From NCBI GenBank assembly GCA_009746045.1, contig RPFO01000080.1, positions 10,986,923 through 11,050,922 on the forward strand: a stretch of DNA of 64,000 bases. Direction: 5' to 3'. Every line of letters starts with the position of its first letter. The stretch's first letter is position 1. The stretch is from Mesostigma viride. Taxonomy: Eukaryota; Streptophyta; Mesostigmatophyceae; Mesostigmatales; Mesostigmataceae. Positions 9,201 through 21,700 of the stretch are shown here, in pieces. The notes below the pieces were generated by a model, which was not told the origin of the DNA, did no database searches, and saw only the letters and a list, made by a program, of their open reading frames with translations. The position numbers were made by a program, and so were the translations under genes.

Positions 9201-12200
9201 ATCTCCATCACCTCCCCCTTGTAATGGTGGCGTCCGTTGGGGTGCTGAAACACGCCCTCCGGTATCCCAACATGGATCCCCATGCGCACGCGTAGGCCAC
9301 GGTACAGCACGTGGCCGCTAATTTCATCCCGGACTTCAGCCCCTGTGCCGAACGAAAGAAGCTCAACTGGCCAGTCCGAGCGGGAACCGAAACTGTCCGT
9401 GCTGCTGTGCATGCTCTTATGAGGGGACGACACTGGGCTACTGGTCATCTCCGGCATGCTTTCAATTAGGTTGAGGGGATGCAGGAGGCAGCGCTGCGCC
9501 TCCATCGCCCACCCCAGCGCATCTGAGGCGCTGTGGAAAACGAGCGTGAATGAGTCACCCTCCGTGTCGCTCTCATAGCCGTAATACTTGGGCAGAAGCG
9601 CGCGCACGACCTGGTCGATGGTGAGGGAGGTGAGGCGTGGTTGTGGGGGTATGGCGTGAGTTTGGGCATGTGCGAGTATCGGAGTTGGTGCAGTTGTGGG
9701 TGAAGGGGAAATTTCGGACTTGGTTCGAACCATGAATAGAAATGCGAAGTGTCGTTGCAATATCATCAGGTATTTAGGATGTCAAGACAGGGATGGCCAT
9801 TATGGTGTGCACCTTTCTATGGAGGTTGGATAAAATTTCTTACTACTATGTCCATACTACTACTACTATGTCCAGAAGATCTTGCTGGGCTGAAGCTTTG
9901 CTTGCCATCGGCGACACTACGTGCATCAGGCCTTCCAGTTCCAGCAAAAGTCAGGGCACCATAATGTTTCTGGCATGAAAAGCCCGAAATCCTGCAAGAA
10001 TTTGAAGAGATAACCCCTCCAGCACCCTGGGAGCCGAGCATCCGCAACAAATAATGGATGTGGAAAGGCATCCCTGGCACAAAGTAGGCATCGAGTCCAG
10101 GACATGCCCTGAAGTATAGGAAGAAAAGTGCACACTGTCCTTCCACTTGCATCGAGCATTTCTGTGTCCATAAGGATGAGGTTTCAGTGAGCCCTACTAT
10201 GCAAACCTCTCTCATTTGGAGTTTCGAGACTATTACACTCAACAATCTGAACTAAACAAAAGACACGCTGGGCAGGGCGAGGGGGGTACTCGCAAGTTAG
10301 TCATGCATCCATCATGGAGAAGTATAAATGCAAGGATCACACTACGAGAAGTATAAGTGCAAGTGTAGTACTTTACACTGTGGTGGATGGCCAGCGCTCT
10401 CTTCATGACACTATACAAACAGATAGTAGTATACGCAAGGTATACGTGTAGGATTTGCACAAGAATTATCCGTACATTGTGGTGGATGGCCAGCGCCCTC
10501 TTCATGACCGCTGGGTTCCACTCCCACAGGTTGGTGGAACCTTCGATGTCTGCGGACAGGAGGGAGGGTAGGAGGCAGGAGAGGAGGAACAAAACGGTGA
10601 ACAAGAGGGAGAAGAAGAGAAGAAGACACAGAAGTTAATGATTAAATTGATTACGCAAATGGAGGAAGAAGAGCGTTTGGTGATTTCAAGAGGAGAAAGG
10701 AGGTGGCCAATCACGTGGAAAGCCATGGAGGGACAGCATTTCTCGACTCCGCGATGCGTCAAGCCCACTTTCATCAACGTATGCCTGGCTATGGGGAACT
10801 GGAGATATCAACCAAATGACCAGGTCGGACTCTCTCATAGGCCACGCACCAGCGGACTAGGCAAAACTAGTAGTTTGACGGGTCAGTGCCACACGTACCC
10901 GTGCCATTACGGCGGCAACATTATTTACTGGAACCATCTAGCTATGTGTATAGCACTCTGAGGCTCGCTGTCGCACACACCTCACCTGCGATGACAACCC
11001 GGATGGGCATTACTGGATCCATCTGTACAGCTAGCCCTTGAAGGCTCACTACCGCCCACATCAGCGATGATCGCGGCGATGGGCATCGCTATAACTACAG
11101 TAATACTGGTTAAGTGCATGACACTGCCGCGCGCACCTGTAATGATGACGGCGATGGGCATGCCCCCCTGCGGCGGGTTGCGCTTGCGAAGGAATTCGTT
11201 GACCGCATTCTCGTCCACCGCTGGCCGTTGAAGCCGCCGGCGCAGCACCAGCAGCGGCAGTAGTGCTAGTGCCAAGAGCGCGGCGGGCACCAGCAGGCAG
11301 GTGAGCAGCACGATGAGAAGCACGTTGGGGCCGCCGTCACCTGCAAGGGTTCACATAGCCAGCCGACTACCTTTCAAAAAGGTCAATTGAATTGTTTCAC
11401 CATGAGGATGCAGGAGGGTTGGATGAGAGTATGATGGAATTAGAATACAGCATGAACTGGATGCTACATATACTCCCAGGAGTTATGTTACTAATTAATT
11501 AGTTAATTTATTAATTAATTAATGAACTGGGGGTCAAATTATGATGGAATTAGAATACAGCAGGGAATGGCAGGGATTGGCATCAGGCAGCGAGTGGCGC
11601 TAGGCAGGGATGGGCGTTAGGCAGGGACGGGCGTTAGGCAGGGATGGACATTAGGCAGGGATGGGTGTTAAGGATATATCGAGGAGGCGGCCAACTGGAT
11701 TGCACATGGTAATGAAATGCATAGCTTGTTACAAAGAAAGAAAAAAAGGAAAGAAAAAGCTTGCATGTGTAACGACTGCCTATGTACGTAATTTACTTGG
11801 TATTAGTGAGTATTTCGACTGCCAGATCAATACTTCATATCACGCCTCATCCTAGAACGCGCCAATTGTTCAAGTTCTTAACACTCTCCTTGTCCTGTGC
11901 TGCTTCTGTTCAGTTGGTTATCCATCGCAATGGTTTTCATGAATGCGACTAAACTTCTACTACTAGTTAGTAAAAAATCACATAGAAGTGATACACATAG
12001 GAGTACTATAGTACTAATAAGCTCTACAATAAGCTTTTCACTTACCCACAATGCAAAGCTCTAAAAGGATACAGGCCTGTGCGGAGTGGGATCAAGCCGT
12101 CCGCTGAGCGGCTAGCTGCTGTTGTAGATCCAGGGTTTAGAGTTGAACAACCTGACTGATTACATCGGAAGGGATGCTAAGGCTGTCTGACCAAAGAAGA

Positions 12201-15200
12201 TGCATAGAGTTGAAGGTTAAGGATATGGAACTATCATATGACCAAGGGCTTGCAACTGCATCTTACCTGAGCTGCCCGATGGCCCATCCGATGGTCCTGG
12301 AAGCAAACGCACGGATGGAGACAGGGCATGCACATCGCAGAAGGGCCGCTAAGTCAGTTCATGTCTAGGCATGCCACCGATGGCTTAGGTGCCTTCCTGG
12401 AAGCCAGTGCTGTGTGGGCGTTAGCTACTGGCATTGCGTTAAAGATGGAGACAAGCAAGGTGCATCACACTGAGTTAAATAGTAATGCCACAAATATCCT
12501 GTTAACTGAGCCCTCTTTGGCAATCAGGACACGCCCTTGCCAGAACCTGTCCAGGAACCTGTACAGGATGTCTGGAATCATAGGCAGGGTGTCAGTGGGG
12601 CCGACGTGGAAAGGGGAAGGGAAGGGGAAGGGGAAGGGGAAGGGGAAGGGGAAGGGGAAGGGGAAGGGGAAGGGGAAGGGGAAGGGGAAGGGGAAGGGGA
12701 AGGGGAAGGGGAAGGGGAAGGGGAAGGGGAAGGGGAAGGGGAAGGGGAAGGGGAAGGGGAAGGGAAGGGGAAGGGGAAGGGGAAGGGGAAGGGGAAGGGG
12801 AAGGGGAAGGGGAAGGGGAAGGGGAAGGGAAGGGAAGGGGAAGGGAAGGGGAAGGGGAAGGGGAAGGGGAAGGGAAGGGGAAGGGAAGGGGAAGGGGAAG
12901 GGAAGGGGAAGGGGAAGGGGAAGGGGAAGGGGAAGGGGAAGGGGAAGGGGAAGGGAAGGGAAGGGAAGGGGAAGGGGAAGGGGAAGGGGAAGGGAAGGGG
13001 AAGGGAAGGGGAAGGGGAAGGGGAAGGGAAGGGGAAGGGGAAGGGGAGGGAAGGGGAAGGGGAAGGGGAAGGGGAAGGGGAAGGGGAAGGGGAAGGGGAA
13101 GGGGAAGGGGAAGGGGAAGGGGAAGGGGAAGGGGAAGGGGAAGGGGAAGGGGAAGGGGAAGGGGAAGGGGAAGGGAAGGGGAAGGGGAAGGGAAGGGGAA
13201 GGGGAAGGGAAGGGAAGGGAAGGGGAAGGGAAGGGGAAGGGGAAGGGAAGGGGAAGGGGAAGGGGAAGGGGAAGGGGAAGGGAAGGGGAAGGGGAAGGGG
13301 AAGGGGAAGGGAAGGGGAAGGGGAAGGGAAGGGGAAGGGAAGGGGAAGGGGAAGGGGAAGGGAAGGGAAGGGGAAGGGGAAGGGGAAGGGGAAGGGAAGG
13401 GGAAGGGGAAGGGGAAGGGGAAGGGGAAGGGGAAGGGGAAGGGGAAGGGGAAGGGGAAGGGGAAGGGGAAGGGGAAGGGAAGGGAAGGGGAAGGGGAAGG
13501 GGAAGGGGAAGGGGAAGGAAGGGAAGGGGAAGGGGAAGGGAAGGGGAAGGGGAAGGGGAAGGGGAAGGGAAGGGGAAGGGGAAGGGAAGGGGAAGGGGAA
13601 GGGGAAGGGGAAGGGGAAGGGGAAGGGGAAGGGAAGGGGAAGGGAAGGGGAAGGGAAGGGGAAGGGGAAGGGGAAGGGGAAGGGGAAGGGGAAGGGGAAG
13701 GGGAAGGGGAAGGGGAAGGGGAATGGAGGTACATGTAAGTCGACATAAGCATGAGCAGGCGGTAACTTACGAGCGACACAAAAGACTGCTGCCCACCAGT
13801 ATAAAGATCATGAAAACACACGTTATGTCTCACGACTTTACTAGACTCAACGTAGAGATACTAGTATACGCTCTTTTTTTTTTTCACATGCCATGTCACG
13901 TTTCCTGAACACAAGCATGCCCTAGAGGCTTGCATATCTCCTTTCTGGTACTTTCATAAACATTCACTACAGTAGTATAAGATTAGTACTACTAGTAGTA
14001 TAAAATTATAAATACAGCAGCACCCACCGCTTAGCACCAGTGTGAAGTTTCCCCCCACACTGTCAGCCATCTGCGCATCGGTCCGCACCGCGAAATACGC
14101 AATCGTTCGTGCCGAGACATTCGCTTGGCGTACCGCAAACGGGTCGTCGTAAGTACCACTGTCGACGCATTCGAGCGCGTCGCAACTGGATTCGCTGTCT
14201 GCGAAAAGAATGGTGATGCGAGTCGCGTCGGGGTTGGTGGCGTTGACCAGCTGGACCGAGTGCTCGCCCGTGACAGCGACCCTCCCGTAGTACCTGCGAT
14301 TCATGTATGGCATATGATTACACCGGACATCATGACATCGCTTCTATTATAGTTTTTCCTTTTGCATCCAAGGAAGCTAGTGTTGTGCTGCACCTACAGC
14401 TGCGCCCGCACCATGATGCGGAGAGCGCTCTGTGGCCTGCCCGCTTGTGGCAGTGAGAGAAGCTAGTGCATGCTCGTCGAGGGTTCCCTCCCTCCTGCTC
14501 GTTGTATATAGGGGTCGAAGGGCTCCTTTATTGGTACCCACGTGACGCGGTCTACGTGATCATTAAGTAATCCGAAGTGGAAAAAGAAATAGACAAAAAT
14601 AGAAATAGAGCATATCTGAAGTAGTCCTCTGTGGTCTGCCCGCTTGTGGCAGTGAGAGAAGCTAGTGCAAGCTAGTTGAGGGTGCCCCCTCCCTCCTTCT
14701 CATTCTGTATAGGGGTTGGAGGTTCCTTTACTTTGTATTGGCACCCACGAGACGGCAGTTATTATTAATAATAAATTAGTCCTAAGGGGTAGGGCGCGAA
14801 TTTATGTGAATTTTTTTTACTGTAGACAGAAGTCTCACACTACAGTAGCAAGATGAACAAAAAGATAGATACTAGATTCGTACTCCTATATGAAATATAC
14901 TTCTGTGTTGTTTCCCGGGTATGCGGATAACTCATGGGTGGGATATGGAAAGGCGGGAAGGTGAAAGGAGATGGGGAGGCGCAAGAGTGATGCGGGAGGC
15001 AAGGTAACAGGCCCTCCCGCCAGAGGTACTTCAATACAAAGAAATAAACGAAATAAAGTTCCGAAGACAACCTTGGGACACATTTTCAAGCAGAAATGGG
15101 TTTGCATGTACATCAGTGGTCGAAGACACTCATGCATGTAGCGGATGTTGTCGATAATCAGCCTAAGTGACCAGGTTACCAGCTAGGGAGATCAGAATAC

Positions 15201-15678
15201 TGGGGAGGGTGGTTTAGCTTGCGAAGGCCACAATGCCGCGCTTGCAGCTATTCAAGACTGTGCGGCCTTAACCCTTAAGGACACCCTGGGATCCGCCCCC
15301 CACAGACCAGGTGTGGTGTGTCAACAAGATGAGGCTATATCAAGAAGGGCGATGCATGTGTGGTGCGGAGAAGGGGGGGCAGGGGGAGGGGGGGGAGAAG
15401 AGAGAGAGGGAGGGAGGGAGGGAGGGAGGGAGGGAGGGAGGGAGGGAGGGAGGGAGGGAGGGAGGGAGGAGGGAGGGAGGAGGGAGGAGGGAGGGAGGGA
15501 GGGAGGAGGGAGGGAGGGAGGGAGGGAGGAGGAGGGAGGGAGGGAGGGAGGGAGGGAGGGAGGGAGGGAGGGAGGGAGGGAGGGAGGGAGGGAGGGAGGA
15601 GGGAGGGAGGGAGGGAGGGAGGGAGGGAGGGAGGGAGGGAGGGAGGGAGGGAGGGAGGGAGGGAGGGAGGGAGGGAGG

Positions 15679-15775
<97 letters not shown>

Positions 15776-18700
15776 CGGTTGGGGGATCTACAAGCACAAT
15801 TCCAACCATCATCCTCGATCTACATATATTATTGCCACAGCCACACAGCCAAGTTCCAGTCCCTCACCAAACGAGACGGGAGAGGGGGATCTGCTGCAGC
15901 CCGCACACGAGCGTGGTGGGTGTGATGCCCTCGGTGGTCCCGTTGAAGGGGCTCGCGAGATATAGCTCTTGCGCGCCGAAGCAGATCACTGTCACATATG
16001 TACAAACAAGCGTGATGCATCGCCAACAGGGCTGGAGAAAATTGTCAAGGAAGCAAGAAAGCAGGTTTTATCATGCTACTGGGGTTTCGAGTTAGTGGTA
16101 CCAGCACAACTCACTCGCAAATGGAATCACAAGAGCATAAATTGAAGACGTACTTCATAATGTGGCTTGATGAGAAACTGAAGGCATACTAGTACTTATT
16201 TTCTGTTAACCGTGGAACTCCAGGGTGACCAGATTTTTCATTAAAACAATGAGTGGAGCACATACAAAAGGCAGTCTGAACAAATGATGCAAAGTGGCGT
16301 TCTAATTGCCAGCGGCTTACGTAAGGCTACCGGGGCTATTAGGTCACATATTGCATGAGAGAAAGAATCTAGATCTAGTTAATCACTACGACATTAACAA
16401 AGAAACCTAGACAGTGGCAGGTTTATATCTCAACATAGCTCCTGCCACCTGGCCAGGAAAAACTGGCCAAATCTTTGGCCACTACCGATCCGGATCAGGC
16501 TGCACCGGCCTCAAAAGGTATGTCACGTGAACCCTATACCCTAGCTATAGCGGCAACCCTTCCATCTCACTATAAAGAAACTAATATGTTCAGAGAACCA
16601 CGAATCACTTCAACTTAAAGCATTACGATAAGTTTTTAAAAACGACAAACATAAACACATAATGCTAAAAATACAAACATGCACTTCCCCCTTTGTGATC
16701 TCTCCCACAGCACGGTGCGCCAACCTGCCGGGTCGAGCTAAATTAGGCAACTAATGACATAAGATGGTGCCACTCTGCATAACAAATCTGGCCTTTCATG
16801 GACTAACGCGGGAGCTCAAACCCTAACCCTGCAGCGGCTATGTGTAAAGAATTGGAAGGAAAGTGTAGTCAGTAGTCCATGGTGCCAACAAGAAAAACAA
16901 GGAGAAGGCAATAGGCAGAGTAGCAGACAGCAGGGAGCGGTGAAAGGCAGCAGGAACTAGTCGCTATACTGGTCACCGCAACATTAGAATTATTAGAAAG
17001 CTATACTGCATGTAGATATACGCGTGACTTGAATTTGTACCACACATGTGAAGTGATTCTGAAGTCTATTCTCTATGCCGAAGCGCAGCAAACAAGCATT
17101 TGAAAAAAATAGAGCTGGAGAAGCATTGCCACCTTCATGCTTCTTCACCTTCTCTGTCTATGATGCTCGCTTTTTGTTCGATTCATGACTAGCATGCTTG
17201 TCCTTATCCTTGTCCTTGCCTCCTCATTGCGAGCTACCTCACCCGCCAGCCACACCAACTGAACCCCCTACATCTCTGCCACTGCCATAGTAAGGTGTAG
17301 GAGAAGCAAGCAAGCTAAAATTCAATCAGAAACCATGAGAAGAGGTGGCCTTGCAAAGCAGTAGAAGTGATGTGAGATAAGGACCACATCTAGTAGGCAT
17401 TGTGCCATACCAGACAAAGGGAGTGTCAGGAGAGCTAATCGAGCACACAAGAAACATTGCACTGGGGTAACACCCTTTGACACGTTCCTTAATCTCACCA
17501 TTCATCCACACAAGTTTGAATGCCCTACTGTAATAAGGACATTCCTCATCTCACTGCTTATCCACAAGTTTGAATGCCCTATTGTAATAAGGACATTCCT
17601 TATCTCACCATTCATCCACAAGTTTGAATGCCCTACTGTAATAAGGACATTCCTCATCTCGCTGCTTATCCACAAGTTTGAATGCCCTACTGTAATAAGG
17701 ACATTCCTTATCTCGCTGCTTATCCACAAGTTTGAATGCCCTACTGTAATAAGGACATTCCTTATCTCGCTGCTTATCCACAAGTTTGAATGCCCTATTG
17801 TAATAAGGACATTCCTTGTCTCGCTGCTTATCCACAAGTTTGAATGCCCTGTTGTAATATCAAGCAATCAGATGAACGGTGATAGACCATGTCATCCCTG
17901 CACTGCTACATTCCCGGGTGCTATGGTCCATGCGCGAGTTTGTCATTACGGAACCGCATCAAGCATGACGGAAAACTAAAAACTTCCCTTAAAATCATCC
18001 TGCTGCACGGCCCTTGAATATGTTTGCCTCGCTGGAGCCTTCCAGCAGTCTGACCACTGTCCGTCTCCATACGCCATCCTCGCCACACACTTTCAATTAT
18101 AGAAAGAAAGAATACGAGAAGTATATGCCGAGCGAGCTTAGGGTTGACTTTCATGATGACAAGCTTAAATTGCCAACGCACCTTCCTTCACTCCGTCTGG
18201 CGTGGGCAGCCAGGCCCGATTGCAAGGTACGAATTCCGTCACGAATATATTTTCAATTTCACCAACCAAAGTGGCGTCCGACCATGCAGAGACACGCAGG
18301 CAAGCATCAGATGAGCCGTGGCAGGGATTGGATGATGCGTGGCATGACCAACAAGGCAGTCAGGAGGGTCAGCATCACGGCTGAGGTGCATCTCAAATCC
18401 GGGAAGCAGCAAACGCCTCACGCAGCCAACAGCCATAAACCACCAAGTGTCATACAGTGCGAGAACAGAACCCATAACTGTTACTGCCACAAGCCCTGCC
18501 TTGCTCCTGCCCCTGCCCCTGCCCCTACCACTGCCCCTGCCCCTGCCCCTACCACTGCCCCTGCCCCTGCCCTTGCCCCTGCCCCTGCCACTTTGACATT
18601 CACGCAAGTTGAAAGTTCAATGTGGCAGCAAAAGTGAGCTCTGCGGCATGAGGCAGGCATGCATGAACCACGCCTTGCTGACGGCTGAATGTGGTTCTTG

Positions 18701-21700
18701 TCAGAAGTATCGACACACCTGCCTGGAACTAGTTATAGTCAAGTGTAAGTTCTGGACTGCATGGACGGGCATGTGCCGCATGTTTAAGATCTGTTCCATA
18801 GTAAACGGTTGGCTTGAGATCAGGCCATGATTGTAACAGCCACACAGTCAGGAAAGACTGGCTGGCCTGTCAGTGTTTTGGTGTGGCCACGTTGTAGTCA
18901 GATCATAACTTCTACCCAGAATCTGAGCCACGAAATGTTTAAAAGGCGAAGCTACGCATCTAGTTTGCTCTTTCAGTACCTCGCACCTCACACCTCCTGG
19001 TAGTGTGACTAGCAGCCGGCAAGCTGTCGACTGAGACTTATTTTTATCTGAGTGAAATTAAGTTCAACTTTGTGGCAAACATTGTTTTCTCACTCTTGAC
19101 AGTTCTACCCAAAATACAGGTTGTATGTATTCTAACGCCTGCTCCACGTGCATCAAGCTCAGGGGTCCAAGCCACGATGCACTTGTTGCAGGGGTTTGCG
19201 AGGGCCCGCAAGCCTTGTGGTAATATACTACAATAATTGTATCAACTAATCAACATAGTGTGTAGACTGCCAAGCCATGTGCCGGCGCCCTTGCAGTCAG
19301 ATGGTCTATGCAGATGACAGTGCAGGAATGGGAGCCTTGAAGCCAAAGCTGAAATGATTTAACTTGATTTATTCACAGTCAGATAGTTCACGCAGATGGC
19401 AGATGGCAGATGGCAGATGGCAGATGGCAGATGGCAGATGGCAGATGGCAGATGGCAGATGGCAGATGGCAGATGGCAGATGGCAGATGGCAGATGGCAG
19501 ATGGCAGATGGCAGATGGCAGATGGCAGATGGCAGATGGCAGATGGCAGATGGTGGATGGTGGATGGTGGATGGTGGATGGTGGATGGTGGATGGTGGAT
19601 GGTGGATGGTGGATGGTGGATGGCGGATGGCGGATGGCAGATGGCAGATGGCCGATGGCGGATGGCGGATGGCGGATGGCGGATGGCGGATGGTGGATGG
19701 CGGATGGCGGATGGTGGATGGTGGATGGTGGATGGTGGATGGTGGATGGTGGATGGTGGTGGATGGCGGATGGTGGATGGTGGATGGTGGATGGTGGATG
19801 GTGGATGGTGGATGGCGGATGGTGGATGGTGGATGGTGGATGGTGGATGGTGGATGGTGGATGGTGGATGGTGGATGGTGGATGGTGGATGATGGATGGT
19901 GGATGGTGGATGGTGGATGGTGGATGGTGGATGGTGGATGGTGGATGGTGGATGGTGGATGGCTGATGGTGGATGGCTGATGGTGGATGGTGGATGGTGG
20001 ATGGTGGATGGTGGATGGTGGATGGTGGATGGTGGATGGTGGATGGTGGATGGTGGATGATGGATGGTGGATGGTGGATGGTGGATGGTGGATGGTGGAT
20101 GGTGGATGGTGGATGGTTGATGGTTGATGGTTGATGGTGGATGGTGGATGGTGGATGGTGGATGGTGGATGGTGGATGGTGGATGGTGGATGGTGGATGG
20201 TGGATGGTGGATGGTGGATGGTGGATGGTGGATGATGGATGGTGGATGGTGGATGGTGGATGGTGGATGGTGGATGGTGGATGGTGGATGGTGGATGGTG
20301 GATGGTGGATGGTGGATGGTGGATGGTGGATGGTGGATGGTGGATGGTGGATGGTGGATGGTGGATGGTGGATGGTGGATGGTGGATGATGGATGGTGGA
20401 TGGTGGATGGTGGATGGCGGATGGTGGATGGTGGATGGTGGATGGTGGATGGTGGATGGTGGATGGTGGATGGTGGATGGTGGATGGTGGATGGTGGATG
20501 GTGGATGGTGGATGGTGGATGGTGGATGGTGGATGGTGGATGGCGGATGGTGGATGGTGGATGGCGGATGGTGGATGGTGGATGGTGGATGGTGGATGGT
20601 GGGTGGTGGATGGTGGATGGCGGATGGTGGATGGTGGATGGTGGATGGTGGATGGTGGATGGTGGATGGTGGATGGCGGATGGTGGATGGTGGATGGTGG
20701 ATGGTGGATGGTGGATGGTGGATGGTGGATGGTGGATGGTGGATGGTGGATGGTGGATGGTGGATGATGGATGGCGGATGGTGGATGGTGGATGGGGGAT
20801 GGCGGATGGCGGATGGCGGATGGTAGATGGCAGCACATCCAGTACGTAGCGTTCAAGTCATAATGCAGTCACATTTGCGAATCGGCAGCTGCAACCGGGA
20901 CACTTACAGTCGACCGCCAGCGTATAGTTCCCGGGCAGACCGCTCCGGGAATGCACCGCCAGGAAATAAACCTTGCGCGCCTGCAGCGGCAGCACAAACC
21001 GGCTGAGGCGGCCATCGCTGCCCCCGTTGTCATTGACGCTTATGCATGAGAGCGCCTGGCAGTTGGAGGAGTCGGACGACTCCGCCAAGTGAAGTACCGA
21101 GTCAAAGCTTGCGTTTGTCACCTCAAACGTGTAGCTCGTCCCTTCCAGGGGCATGAACTTGTACCTGTGGAAAAGCAAGAAATGGAAAAGGCACGGTGAG
21201 CTACTTCCCATGATCCCACAATGTGGGGGGGCTTATTATTACTTGCTAGTGCTTCCTGCTTCTTCCTGTTCTCCCGATCAAGGCATAAGTTTAATCAATC
21301 AAACTTGTAAAGGCATCACAAATGCATCAAACTCCATATAAAACCCTCTCCTTCAGCAATGGTCTCAAACGATGCTCCACCCAAGACAACAACCCCTAAA
21401 AAACCTCAAAGAACGACGACCCCTAAGGGCAGCTGCAAAACCTGGTCTGTCAGGGAGGAACCTGCTACGTGCCAGGGGCATGGCCATCACCCATCCGTCG
21501 AGATATTTAGCTATACTTAGCTCGCATGCCCAGAGAGACCACAGCGGAAACAGTAACCTGCGAAAACTGAGACTTGCATAGTGGCTTTCACCCACGACCC
21601 CTATGCCTGAACAACACCTCACCAACCTCGTGATGCCCATCGTGATGCACGAATGCCCAGTAATCCTGCGCATGCTGGCTGCAAGAAAGACAGCTGCATT

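Noticed and set aside
16811-16823. Telomere-like CCCTAACCCT
   Set aside because: Fewer than two units, inside an intron; no array.
17500-17857. CRISPR-like spacing of repeats
   Set aside because: The 54-bp units are contiguous, with no unique spacers, and lie in a eukaryotic intron.
19369-20856. About 490-codon HHPPSTI-type frames and GGWWMVD-type frames
   Set aside because: They are translations of a heptamer array on either strand, with no non-repetitive domain, within gene A intron 7.
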